This document shows, piece by piece, positions 7,310 through 15,738 of a stretch of DNA of 64,000 nucleotides. Source of the stretch: C-114 sp963745405 (GTDB lineage: Bacteria > Chloroflexota > Limnocylindria > Limnocylindrales > CSP1-4); assembly GCA_963745405.1 (NCBI GenBank), contig CAVUWY010000002.1:930001-994000 (forward strand), read 5' to 3'. The translations under genes were made by a program, and so were the position numbers. The notes beneath the pieces are model-generated. The model saw nothing but the letters and a program-made list of their open reading frames with translations, was not told the origin of the DNA and made no database searches. Numbering within the stretch: the stretch's first letter is position 1; every line of letters starts with the position of its first letter.

Positions 7310-8116
7310 ATGGCCTCAGTCCGCGTCGAGCGCAGCGGTCCCGGCGGCGTCGTCGCGAATGTCATCCTGGCCAGGCCGGACGTCCACAACGCCTTCGACG
7401 CCTCGATGATCGCCGAGCTGCGGGCGGCGTTCGGGGCGCTCGCCACCGAGGGAGCCGCCCAGCTGAGGGCCGTCGTCCTGTCCGGCGACGGGCCGTCGTT
7501 CTGTGCCGGTGCCGACGTCGCCTGGATGCGCGCCGCGATGACACTCGACCGCGAGGCAAACGAGCAGGACGCCATGGCGATGGCCGAGATGTTCGACACG
7601 ATCGATTCCTGCCCCGCACCGGTCGTCGCCCGGGTCCACGGGTCGGCGCTCGGGGGCGGGATGGGCCTCTGTGCGGTGAGCGACCTCGTCGTCGTCGAGA
7701 GCGGCACCCGCTTCGGCTTCACCGAGACACGGCTCGGCATCCTGCCGTCGGTGATCAGCCCGTTCGTCATCGCCAAGATCGGGGAGACCCACGCCCGGGC
7801 GCTGTTCCCCGGCGGCCGGCGGTTCGACGCGATCAGAGCCCAGCGGATCGGCCTCGTCCACGAAGTCGTCGAGGGCGAGACCGCGCTGGATGCCGCCGTC
7901 GGGGTCGCCGTCGCGGACCTCCTCGCCGCCGGACCGACCGCGGCGCGGGCGGCCAAGTCGATCGTCCGCGAGGTGCGCGGCCTGCCCCATGGATCGTCGA
8001 AGTGGCACACCGCCCGGGTCATCGCCGGACAACGTCAGACGGCGGAGGCGCAGGAGGGGTTCCGGGCCTTCACCGAGAAACGACGGCCGGCGTGGGCGCC
8101 CGACGAGGATGCCTGA
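7310..8116 (+). CDS. enoyl-CoA hydratase/isomerase, possibly methylglutaconyl-CoA hydratase
   Basis: 268 residues, crotonase fold. Visible marks: SGDGPSFCAGADVAWM (oxyanion loop), GSALGGGMGLCAVSDLVV and TRFGFTETRLGILPSVISPF, with a glutamate in the catalytic helix. In this family the two loops bind the CoA thioester and a Glu pair hydrates the double bond. The context (a biotin carboxylase 0.6 kb downstream and HMG-CoA lyase 3 kb downstream, all plus strand) fits the hydratase step of leucine breakdown, but fatty-acid or other crotonase roles remain possible. Confidence 0.87.
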   Translation: MASVRVERSGPGGVVANVILARPDVHNAFDASMIAELRAAFGALATEGAAQLRAVVLSGDGPSFCAGADVAWMRAAMTLDREANEQDAMAMAEMFDTIDSCPAPVVARVHGSALGGGMGLCAVSDLVVVESGTRFGFTETRLGILPSVISPFVIAKIGETHARALFPGGRRFDAIRAQRIGLVHEVVEGETALDAAVGVAVADLLAAGPTAARAAKSIVREVRGLPHGSSKWHTARVIAGQRQTAEAQEGFRAFTEKRRPAWAPDEDA

Positions 8117-8651
8117 GAGCAGCGTCCCGACCGTCCGGACCGCCGGACTCATCGCCTGCGTCGGTTGCCGCGGACTCGTGCCCGACGAGGACGGCCCGAT
8201 CCATCGCTACATCACCGCGTCGCCGGGCTGCTGGCGGATCTATACGGAGCTCGGCGCCGGCGGCCTCCCGGCTGTCCCGAAGTCGACGCTGGCGGTCGAC
8301 GCGTACGCGGTGACCCATCCGGGCGTGCCGGGCCGGCAGTCGACGCCCTCGGTCTGGATCCACCTCGTGACGTTGTGCTGTGCCCTCGAGCGGGGCTGGC
8401 CCCTGGACGGGGCGATCCGGCTCCGGCGGGTCACCGCCGACGCGTTCGACGCCTGGCCATGGCTCGACCGTCCGGTCGGGATGGGCCAGATCACGGTGGT
8501 CGACGTCGCGGGGGCGTCGGCTGACGGGGATGCGGCGAGGGCGGCACTGCTCGTCGAGGGATGGATCGACGGCGCGTGGGACGCGTGGTCGCAACATCAC
8601 CCGGCGGTGCGGGCGAGGGCCGACGACATCGTCGGCCGGTTCTACTCCTGA
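8109..8651 (+). CDS. DUF5946-like protein
   Basis: 180 residues, overlapping the hydratase stop by 8 bases. Features: an N-terminal Cys pair CVGCRGLVP, then IHRYITASPGCWRIYTELG, DAYAVTHPG, SVWIHLVTLCCALERGW and a C-terminal AWDAWSQHHP helix. This pattern matches proteins annotated DUF5946; no enzymatic role is established to my knowledge. The Cys/His content suggests metal binding (inference). It is probably cotranscribed with the hydratase. Confidence 0.72.
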   Translation: MPESSVPTVRTAGLIACVGCRGLVPDEDGPIHRYITASPGCWRIYTELGAGGLPAVPKSTLAVDAYAVTHPGVPGRQSTPSVWIHLVTLCCALERGWPLDGAIRLRRVTADAFDAWPWLDRPVGMGQITVVDVAGASADGDAARAALLVEGWIDGAWDAWSQHHPAVRARADDIVGRFYS

Positions 8652-8747
8652 GGATCGACTGGACGCCAGCCGGGACGCCGGTCCTGCGGCCCACCGCCTG
8701 CCCGGCGCTTGCGTAACCGAGCGTCGGATGCGACGATCGCGACAGTC

Positions 8748-10841
8748 ATGCGGGATGAGCTGAGCCCAAGCCAGGCGGCAACCCGGATCGGCACGACGAC
8801 ACGTTCCGTCCAGCGCTGGATCGCGGCCGGCCGCCTGCCGGCTCGACGGGTCGGTGGGCGATGGCGTGTCGCATCTGACGCGTTAGACGCGTTTATCGGA
8901 TCGTCGTCGGTGGGGGAACCGGAGAACGAGCCGCCGCCCGACCCGATCCGGACCCTGTTCATCGCGAATCGAGGCGAGATCGCCCTCCGCATCGACGCCA
9001 CGTGCCGACGTCTCGGGATCCGGGCCATCATCCCCGGCCACGACGACGTACCGGCGATCGACCTGCTCGACATCGGGGCGGTCGTCCGAGCAGCGACGAG
9101 CGCCGGAGCCGATGCCGTCCATCCTGGCTACGGCTTCCTCGCCGAGAACGCCGATGCGGCGGAGGCGGTCGAGGCAGCCGGGATGCGCTGGGTCGGGCCG
9201 GCGGCGAGCTCCATCCGGGCGGTCGGCGACAAGGCCGCTGCCCGCCGGCTCGCCCATTCGCTCCGTATCCCGACGGTGCCGGGTTACGACGGGCCCGATC
9301 AGGACGACGCCACCCTCCGCCGGGCAGCCCGACGCATCGGCCTGCCGCTCATCGTCAAGCCCGCAGCCGGCGGCGGGGGCAAGGGCATGCACGTCGTCCA
9401 CCGGCCGCGCGACCTCCCCGAGGCCCTGGCCGTCGCCCGCCGCGAGGCGCGGTCGTCCTTCGGGGACGAGCGACTCGTCCTCGAGCGCTACCTCGACGGC
9501 CCGCGTCACGTCGAGGTCCAGGTCGTCTTCGACGGCTACGGCGCCGGCGTCCATCTCGGCGAACGCGAGTGCAGCCTGCAGCGGCGCCATCAGAAGGTCC
9601 TCGAGGAGACGCCGTCACCGGTCGTCGACGCGGCGCTCCGAGATCGGATGACCGCCGCCGCTCTCCGCCTGACCGCCGCCGTCGGGTATCGCAGCGCCGG
9701 GACGTGCGAGTTCCTCGTCGAGGAGGGCGGGGCGTTCTTCTTCCTCGAGATGAACACCCGACTCCAGGTGGAGCACCCCGTCACGGAAGCGGTCACCGGA
9801 CGCGACCTCGTCGCCGACCAGCTGGCGATCGCCGCCGGCGCGACGCTCGACGCCATCGACCTCGACCAGGCGACCGCGGACCAGGCTCGAGGTCGTGGCG
9901 GCCACGCCATCGAGGTCCGGCTCTACGCCGAGGACCCGGATGCCGGGTTCCTCCCGGCGACCGGCCGGGTCGAGGCTCTCCACTGGCCGGCCGGTGCGAC
10001 CCGGTTCGAGTCGGACCCGGTGCGCGTCCGGGTCGACAGCGGCATCGGCGAAGGCACGGTCGTCGACGACCGCTTCGACCCGATGCTCGCCAAGGTCATC
10101 GTCCACGGCGACGACCGGGCCGCCGCGGTCGATCGCCTCGAGCGGGCACTCGACGACACGGTGATACTTGGTCTCACGACGAATCTGCGGTTCCTCCGCT
10201 CGCTCGTCCGGTCCGACGCGTTCGTCGCCGGTGAGACGCGGATCGACACCATCGATCGGACGTGGCCCGCGGCGGGCGCGACGGCGCCACCGTCGATCCC
10301 CGACGACGCCTGGGAGGCCGCGGCCGACGCCCTCGGCGATACAGGGGGGTCGACCGACCCATTCTCCGGCGCCTGGCGGGTCAATGGCCCGCCGGCCCTC
10401 CACCTCGAGTCGGAGGGTTTGACTCGGACCGCGTTGCCACGGCCGGGACCGTACGCGATGGTTCGCGTCGGGCCGATCGTGCACCTCGATGTCGACGGGC
10501 GCAGCACGCCGTTCCGCGTCGCGCCTGCCCCATCCCGATCCGCCCTCGCCGGCCGAGCGATCCGCGCCGACGGCCGGGCCACCGTGGTCGTCGCCCCGAT
10601 GCCCGGCGTCATCCTGCGACTCGATATCGCCCCCGGCGCGACGGTCGCGACCGGTGACCCGATCGCCGTCCTCGAGGCGATGAAGATGGAGCACGTCGTC
10701 GTCGCGCCCGGTCGCGGACGCGTCGCGGACGTCGTCGTGGCCATGGGCGATCACGTGACCCGTGGCCAGGCGATCGCGACCGTCGTACCCGGCGGCGGTA
10801 CCCTGAGCGGCGACGGACCCGACCACGGAGAGCGGCGATGA
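8748..10841 (+). CDS. excisionase-type HTH fused to biotin carboxylase/biotin carrier protein
   Basis: 697 residues. Residues about 5-50 (LSPSQAATRIGTTTRSVQRW, then GRLPARRVGGRWRVASDALD) form a MerR/excisionase-like helix-turn-helix. A short linker leads to an acyl-CoA carboxylase alpha subunit: IANRGEIALRI, HPGYGFLAEN, the ATP-grasp Gly loop KPAAGGGGKGMHV, catalytic EMNTRLQVEHPVTE, and a C-terminal biotinyl domain with EAMKMEH (biotin Lys near 646). The N-terminal biotin carboxylase subdomain is about 19 residues shorter than usual: after LGIRAIIPGHDDV it goes straight to LLDIGAVV. Expected reaction: ATP-dependent carboxylation of biotin for a carboxyltransferase, which is not in the window. 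Neighbours suggest methylcrotonyl-CoA carboxylase. Confidence 0.85.
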   Translation: MRDELSPSQAATRIGTTTRSVQRWIAAGRLPARRVGGRWRVASDALDAFIGSSSVGEPENEPPPDPIRTLFIANRGEIALRIDATCRRLGIRAIIPGHDDVPAIDLLDIGAVVRAATSAGADAVHPGYGFLAENADAAEAVEAAGMRWVGPAASSIRAVGDKAAARRLAHSLRIPTVPGYDGPDQDDATLRRAARRIGLPLIVKPAAGGGGKGMHVVHRPRDLPEALAVARREARSSFGDERLVLERYLDGPRHVEVQVVFDGYGAGVHLGERECSLQRRHQKVLEETPSPVVDAALRDRMTAAALRLTAAVGYRSAGTCEFLVEEGGAFFFLEMNTRLQVEHPVTEAVTGRDLVADQLAIAAGATLDAIDLDQATADQARGRGGHAIEVRLYAEDPDAGFLPATGRVEALHWPAGATRFESDPVRVRVDSGIGEGTVVDDRFDPMLAKVIVHGDDRAAAVDRLERALDDTVILGLTTNLRFLRSLVRSDAFVAGETRIDTIDRTWPAAGATAPPSIPDDAWEAAADALGDTGGSTDPFSGAWRVNGPPALHLESEGLTRTALPRPGPYAMVRVGPIVHLDVDGRSTPFRVAPAPSRSALAGRAIRADGRATVVVAPMPGVILRLDIAPGATVATGDPIAVLEAMKMEHVVVAPGRGRVADVVVAMGDHVTRGQAIATVVPGGGTLSGDGPDHGERR

Positions 10842-11014
10842 CGGACAAGGCCAGGAGTCGCGACGAGTTGCTCGCCGAGCACGTCGTCGCCCGGCGCCGT
10901 CGGAATGCCGCCCCGCTCGGCAGTGAGGCGTATCAGGAGGCCTGCGCCGAGATCGCCCGCATCGAGGTCGAGATCGCTCGCCAGGAGCGGGCGATGACGC
11001 CGCCCCGGGTGTGA
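10838..11014 (+). CDS. small charged protein between carboxylase and lyase
   Basis: 58 residues (MTDKARSRDELLAEHVVARR and onward), overlapping the carboxylase by ATGA and the lyase by GTGA. It is highly charged, predicted helical (EACAEIARIEVEIARQER), with no membrane segment. No family recognised. Its position between carboxylase and lyase, coupled at both ends, suggests it is a real gene, perhaps an accessory subunit analogous in place, not sequence, to acyl-CoA carboxylase epsilon. Confidence 0.65.
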   Translation: MTDKARSRDELLAEHVVARRRRNAAPLGSEAYQEACAEIARIEVEIARQERAMTPPRV

Positions 11015-11967
11015 GCCTCGATGGTGCGACCGCGCCGGTCGACGAGGACCGCCGGGTCCGCATCTACGAGGTCGGGCCGCGGGACGGGTTGCAGAACGAG
11101 GCGAGGCCGATCCCGATAGCCGACAAGCGACGGTTCGTCGAGCTGCTCGTCGAGGCGGGCCTTCGCGAGATCGAGGCGACGAGTTTCGTGTCTGCGCGGG
11201 CGATCCCCCAGCTGGCCGATGCCGATGAGCTCCTCGCCGTGGTCCCCCGGCGCTCCGGGGTGCGGTATCCGGTCCTCGTACCGAACGAACGCGGCCTTGA
11301 GCGGGCCCGGGCGGCCGGCGCCGACGCGCTGGCCGTGTTCACCGCGGCGAGCTCGGCCTTCACCGAGCGGAACATCGGGATGACCGTGGACGAGTCGCTC
11401 GCCACCTTCGCTCCGGTCCTCGCCACGGCCGGTGAGCTCGGCTGGTGGCGACGGGCCTACGTCTCGACCGCCTTCGGCTGCCCCTATACGGGCACCGTCG
11501 AGCCGGCAGCGGCGGTCGAGGTCGCGCTGCGTCTGCGAGACCTGGGCGCCGACGAGATCTGCTTCGGCGACACGATCGGGGTGGCCGTGCCGGACCAGGT
11601 CACCGAGCTCAGCGGCCTCGCGGCCGAAGCCGGTCTGCCCGCGGCGTCGACCGCCTTCCACTTCCACGACACCCGCGGCACCGCCCTCGCCAACGTGGCG
11701 GCCGGGCTGGCGGCCGGCATTCGCTGCTTCGACGCCTCGACGGGCGGGACCGGCGGCTGTCCGTACGCGCCCGGAGCGGCCGGCAACCTCGCCACGGAGG
11801 ACCTCGTCTACCTCCTCGACGCGTCGGGCTGGGAGCATGGCGTCGCCCTCGGCGGCGTGCTGGAGGCCGCCCGATTCATCGCCGGCGTCCTCGGCCGACC
11901 GCTCGCCTCCAAGGTCGGCCAGGCGGGCGGCTGGGACCCGGCCACGGGCAGTGCGACGGGCCGCTGA
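11011..11967 (+). CDS. mvaB: hydroxymethylglutaryl-CoA lyase
   Basis: 318 residues from the GTG overlapping the previous stop. Cleaves HMG-CoA to acetyl-CoA and acetoacetate, the last step of leucine catabolism. Signature segments: YEVGPRDGLQNE (TIM-barrel start with catalytic Arg-Asp), EATSFVSARAIPQLAD, VSTAFGCPYTG, DTIGVAVPDQV, FHFHDTRGTALAN (metal-binding His pair) and GTGGCPYAPGAAGNLATED, whose Cys is the catalytic-loop residue of the family. Length is normal. It ends the operon that includes the HTH-carboxylase fusion. Confidence 0.93.
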   Translation: MSLDGATAPVDEDRRVRIYEVGPRDGLQNEARPIPIADKRRFVELLVEAGLREIEATSFVSARAIPQLADADELLAVVPRRSGVRYPVLVPNERGLERARAAGADALAVFTAASSAFTERNIGMTVDESLATFAPVLATAGELGWWRRAYVSTAFGCPYTGTVEPAAAVEVALRLRDLGADEICFGDTIGVAVPDQVTELSGLAAEAGLPAASTAFHFHDTRGTALANVAAGLAAGIRCFDASTGGTGGCPYAPGAAGNLATEDLVYLLDASGWEHGVALGGVLEAARFIAGVLGRPLASKVGQAGGWDPATGSATGR

Positions 11968-12036
11968 GGGATCGGTCGCCACGCTCGTCCGGCGTGGACA
12001 TCCTCACCGCGACGCTCCTGCTATCCTCCCGCCACC

Positions 12037-12552
12037 ATGGACGGCGTCGTGCTCGTGCTGAACCAGAATTACGAGCCGCTGAACGTCTGCAATCTCCCGC
12101 GAGCCTTCCGTCTCGTGTTCGGCGAGAAGGCCGAGGTCATCGAGTTCGACCACCAGGAGATCCGGACGCCGCGGCAGGTCTTCCGCGCGCCGTCGGTCAT
12201 CCGCCTCCAGCACCAGGTCCGCCGGCCCCGGCCCCGCGTCCGCCTCACTCGTCGAGAGGTATTCGTCCGCGACCGCCACACCTGCCAGTACTGCGGGCGC
12301 CAGGCGGGGGACCTCACGCTCGACCACATCGTGCCGCGCCACCGCGGCGGGACCCACACCTGGGACAACCTCGTCACGGCCTGCAAGCCGTGCAATCACC
12401 GCAAGGGCGGCAAGACCCTCGACGAGGCGCGCCTGCGGCTCCAGCGGCCGCCCTTCGAGCCCCGGAGCGACGTGTACTCGTTGTTCGTCCCGTACCTCCA
12501 GGACGACCGCAACGAGCCCTGGCGCGACTACCTGTTCCTCGGCCGGAACTGA
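12037..12552 (+). CDS. HNH endonuclease family protein
   Basis: 171 residues. The HNH module has Cys pairs CQYCG and CKPCNHRKG around the core LTLDHIVPRHRGG and WDNLV, as in the widespread chromosomal HNH proteins beginning VLVLNQNYEPLNVCN. The N-terminal half (VFGEKAEVIEFDH, RTPRQVFRAPSVIRLQ) and the C-terminal PWRDYLF are typical of that family, whose cellular role is not settled. TATCCT nine bases before the ATG may be its -10. Confidence 0.88.
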   Translation: MDGVVLVLNQNYEPLNVCNLPRAFRLVFGEKAEVIEFDHQEIRTPRQVFRAPSVIRLQHQVRRPRPRVRLTRREVFVRDRHTCQYCGRQAGDLTLDHIVPRHRGGTHTWDNLVTACKPCNHRKGGKTLDEARLRLQRPPFEPRSDVYSLFVPYLQDDRNEPWRDYLFLGRN

Positions 12553-12563
12553 GGCCGGCGGCG

Positions 12564-13994
12564 ATGGCGCCGACCGGCCCGGCCGAGCTCCACATCGCCG
12601 AGGCGATCCCGCCGTCCGTTCATGAGCTCCTCGATCGGCTGCAACGGGAAGGTCACGCCGCATTCGCCGTCGGCGGAGGCATCCGCGACGTCATCCTGGG
12701 CCGGCCGGCCCTCGACTGGGATCTCACGACCGACGCCCGTCCGGAGCGGATCCAGGCGATCTTCCCGGGGTCCCTCTACGAGAATGCGTTCGGGACGGTG
12801 ACGGTCCGGGCGGTCGACGGCACCGCCGTACAGGTCACGACCTTCCGGAGCGACCACGCCTACGCCGACTACCGCCGCCCAGATCGGGTCGAGTTCGGCG
12901 AGCGGATCGAGGACGACCTCGCCCGGCGCGACTTCACCTGTAACGCCCTCGCCTGGGGCGCGACGGCCGCCGACGAGCCCGAGCTCGTCGACCCGTTCGA
13001 CGGACGGGCCGACATCGAGCGGCGCCTCCTCAGGGCAGTGGGCGATCCCGCCGAACGGTTCGCCGAGGACGCCCTGCGGATGCTCCGCGCGGTCCGCTTC
13101 GCGGCGGTCCTCGGATTCGAGATCGAGTCGAGGACCCTCGCCGCCGTCCGGCGCGACGCGCCGCTGGCCGCGCACCTGTCGGGCGAGCGTGTCATCGCGG
13201 AGCTGCAACGGCTCCTCGACGCGGACCGGCCGTCGATCGGCCTCCGCCTGGCCGAGGAGACGGGGCTGCTCGGCGTCGTCGCGCCGCCGCTCGCCCTCCA
13301 GCGCGGCGTCGCCCAGAACAAGGTCCCCGGGGAGGATCTCTGGGACCACTCGGTCCGATCCGTCGATGCCGCGGCCGCCGCCGGTCGGTCGCCGACGATC
13401 CGCCTGGCGGTCCTCCTCCACGACCTCGGCAAGCCGGCGACGGCCTCCGACGGCCACTTCTACGGTCACGAGATCGTCGGCGCGGATCTCGCCGCGAGCC
13501 TCCTCCGCGGCTGGCACATGCCCCGCGAGACGGTCGACCGCGTCGCTCACCTCATCCGGCACCACATGTTCTCGTACGATGGCGCATGGAGCGACGCGGC
13601 CGTCCGACGGTTCATCGTCAAGGTCGGTCGCGGCTGGCTCGACGACCTGTTCGCCGTCCGCGAGGCGGACAACGTCGGGAGCGGCCTGCCGGCGGATGCC
13701 GGTGGATCCGCCGAACTCCGGGCGCGGATCGAAGACCAGCTGGCCGCGGATGTCGCGCTCGACCGGTCGGGTCTCGCGATCGATGGCTCCGAGCTCATCG
13801 CGGAGCTCGACCTCGAGCCGGGCCCGATCGTCGGACGGCTGCTCGACGGATTGGTCGATCGGGTCCTGGCCGACCCGTCGCTCAACGAGCGAGGACGGCT
13901 CATCGGGCTCGCTCGGGAGCTGATCGACGAGGCGGCCCCGGCCGCTCGTCGGGCGGATCGATCGGTCCGGACATCGCGATCGGAGGATGGATGA
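12564..13994 (+). CDS. cca: CCA tRNA nucleotidyltransferase / poly(A) polymerase family
   Basis: 476 residues. Adds or repairs the tRNA 3' CCA. Class II head: AFAVGGGIRDVILGR, DWDLTTDARPE (catalytic Asp pair), the RRDFTCNALAW motif and the ERFAEDALRMLRAVRFAA neck. A C-terminal HD domain (AVLLHDLGKPATA, LIRHHMFSYDG) may give phosphohydrolase activity, as in bacterial HD-containing CCA enzymes. Start ATG 12564 is 12 bases after the HNH stop. It overlaps the next gene by ATGA. The tRNA in this window already encodes CCA, so the enzyme may mainly repair. Confidence 0.93.
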   Translation: MAPTGPAELHIAEAIPPSVHELLDRLQREGHAAFAVGGGIRDVILGRPALDWDLTTDARPERIQAIFPGSLYENAFGTVTVRAVDGTAVQVTTFRSDHAYADYRRPDRVEFGERIEDDLARRDFTCNALAWGATAADEPELVDPFDGRADIERRLLRAVGDPAERFAEDALRMLRAVRFAAVLGFEIESRTLAAVRRDAPLAAHLSGERVIAELQRLLDADRPSIGLRLAEETGLLGVVAPPLALQRGVAQNKVPGEDLWDHSVRSVDAAAAAGRSPTIRLAVLLHDLGKPATASDGHFYGHEIVGADLAASLLRGWHMPRETVDRVAHLIRHHMFSYDGAWSDAAVRRFIVKVGRGWLDDLFAVREADNVGSGLPADAGGSAELRARIEDQLAADVALDRSGLAIDGSELIAELDLEPGPIVGRLLDGLVDRVLADPSLNERGRLIGLARELIDEAAPAARRADRSVRTSRSEDG

Positions 13995-14713
13995 TCGAGC
14001 TCATGCTCCAGGCGGAGCGAGCCCTGTCGATGGGCATGGTCGATCGCGCCGAGCAGCTGTACTGGCAGGCCATCGAGACCGACAGCCGCAACGGCATCGC
14101 CATCGTCGGCCTGGCCAAGGTCGCCATCGAGCGTGGCGATGACGCGACGGCCCTCCTCTTCGCCCGCAAGGCGCTCGAGATCGATCCCGAGAACGGCGCC
14201 GCCCAGCGCATCACCAAGCGACTCGAGGAGGCCGCCGCCGAGCGTGGGCTCCCGGCGGTCCCTGCCGCGGTCGTGGCGGACACACCGGTGGCCGCCCTGC
14301 TCGCCGACCTGGAGGCCGCCGAGCCGCCGGCGAACGAGCCGGCAGCGCCAGAACCCCCGGCGGAAGCCAAGCCTTCCGCAGAAGCGCCGGTAGCCGAGGC
14401 TGCCACGGCCGGATCGGCAGAGCCTCCAGGCGCGGCGTCCGAGGCGGCTCAGCCTGCGGCCACGGCGTCCGAGCCTCCGGCCGAGGCGCCGACCCGCAAG
14501 CGACCCGACGTCGAGTGGCCGGCCGCGGACCTCGACCAGGCCCGGCGCGGGACTCTCCCCCCGCTCGCCCCCGGCGACGGCGGCGCGAGCGCCGGAACGT
14601 CCTCGAAGAGTGGCGTCTCGGACTGGCCGGGCGCCGACTCCGCCCCGAAGCCGTCGACGACGCGCGAGGGGGGCCGTGACGCCGACCGCGGCCGAGGCAC
14701 GGACCGGGGCTGA
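13991..14713 (+). CDS. TPR-containing protein with Ala/Pro-rich tail
   Basis: 240 residues. Residues about 1-70 contain two tetratricopeptide-like helix pairs (MVDRAEQLYWQAIETDSRNG, DDATALLFARKALEIDPENG). The rest is a low-complexity Ala/Pro/Glu linker followed by RKRPDVEWPAADLDQARRGT and a Gly/Ser/Arg tail. No signal peptide. Probably a protein-interaction adaptor; the partner is unknown. It is coupled to cca upstream (ATGA) and galE downstream (TGATG). Confidence 0.75.
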   Translation: MIELMLQAERALSMGMVDRAEQLYWQAIETDSRNGIAIVGLAKVAIERGDDATALLFARKALEIDPENGAAQRITKRLEEAAAERGLPAVPAAVVADTPVAALLADLEAAEPPANEPAAPEPPAEAKPSAEAPVAEAATAGSAEPPGAASEAAQPAATASEPPAEAPTRKRPDVEWPAADLDQARRGTLPPLAPGDGGASAGTSSKSGVSDWPGADSAPKPSTTREGGRDADRGRGTDRG

Positions 14714-15726
14714 TGCGGGTCCTCGTCACCGGCGGTGCGGGATACGTGGGATCCGTGACCGTCGAGGCGCTGGTCGCGGCCGGCCACGTCACGGTGGTCC
14801 TCGACGATCTCTCGACGGGCCACCCCGGAGCCGTCGCAGCGGGCGCTCGTCTCGCTCGAGCCGACTACACCGACGGGGACGCGACCGCAGAGATCCTCCG
14901 GACCGAGCGGATCGAGGCGATCGTCCACTGCGCCGCCCGCTCGCTCGTGCCCGAATCGATCCGCGATCCCGCCCGCTACTACCGCCAGAACGTCGCCGGC
15001 GGCATCGCCCTCCTCGACGCGGCCCGGACCGCCGGCGTCGGCCGGATCGTCTTCAGCTCGACCGCCGCCGTGTATGGCGTGCCCGAGACGACTCCGATCG
15101 TCGAGGACGCCCCGCTGCTCCCGATCAATCCATACGGCGAGTCGAAGCGGACGTTCGAGGGAGCCCTGACCTGGTACGGCCGCGCCTACGGTCTCCGCAG
15201 CGTCGTGCTCCGCTATTTCAACGTCGCCGGCGCCACCGACGCGAACGGGGAGGACCACGATCCGGAGAGCCATCTCATCCCGAACGTCCTGCGGGCGGCC
15301 GAGGGTCGTGGCTCGGTGACTCTCTTCGGGGAGGACTATCCGACGCCCGACGGAACCGCTGTCCGCGACTACATCGACGTCCGCGACCTGGCCTCGGCCC
15401 ATCTCCTCGCGCTCGACGCGACGGCCCGGCCAGACCTGCCGACGACGCATGTCTGCAACCTCGGCTCGGGAGCCGGCTTCAGCGTCCGCGAGGTCCTCGC
15501 CGCCGCCGGTGAGGTGGTCGGGCGGCCCATCCCGGTCGAGTCGGGCCCGCGGCGCGAAGGCGACCCGCCGATCCTCGTCGCGAGCGCAAAGCGGGCGCGC
15601 GAGTCGCTCGGCTGGGAGCCCGCCCACGGCACCCTGGCCGACATGATCGGGAGCGCCTGGTCGTGGCGTCAGGCCCACCCGGACGGGTACGCCGGGAAGG
15701 GCGGCGGCACGGCCGCCGCCTCCTGA
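14713..15726 (+). CDS. galE: UDP-glucose 4-epimerase
   Basis: 337 residues. Interconverts UDP-glucose and UDP-galactose with bound NAD. Rossmann GGAGYVGS at the N-terminus, CAARSLVPESI, FSSTAAVYG (catalytic Ser region), the Tyr-x3-Lys pair in NPYGESKRTFE, and RYFNVAGATDANGEDHDPES, all characteristic of GalE rather than other SDRs. Full family length. UDP-sugars may feed the glycosyltransferases downstream. Confidence 0.93.
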   Translation: MRVLVTGGAGYVGSVTVEALVAAGHVTVVLDDLSTGHPGAVAAGARLARADYTDGDATAEILRTERIEAIVHCAARSLVPESIRDPARYYRQNVAGGIALLDAARTAGVGRIVFSSTAAVYGVPETTPIVEDAPLLPINPYGESKRTFEGALTWYGRAYGLRSVVLRYFNVAGATDANGEDHDPESHLIPNVLRAAEGRGSVTLFGEDYPTPDGTAVRDYIDVRDLASAHLLALDATARPDLPTTHVCNLGSGAGFSVREVLAAAGEVVGRPIPVESGPRREGDPPILVASAKRARESLGWEPAHGTLADMIGSAWSWRQAHPDGYAGKGGGTAAAS

Positions 15727-15732
15727 TACGAT
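15727..15732 (+). promoter_or_regulatory. -10-like TACGAT for the ligase-like gene
   Basis: TACGAT ends six bases before GTG 15739, starting at the galE stop. Implies a leaderless GTG-initiated mRNA. Confidence 0.45.
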
Positions 15733-15738
15733 GCCCCA

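Noticed and set aside
11445..12563. Upstream part of an 849-residue open frame that contains cca
   Set aside because: The first 373 residues are Arg/Gly/Pro-rich and overlap HMG-CoA lyase and HNH genes in another frame. The CCA enzyme begins at ATG 12564.
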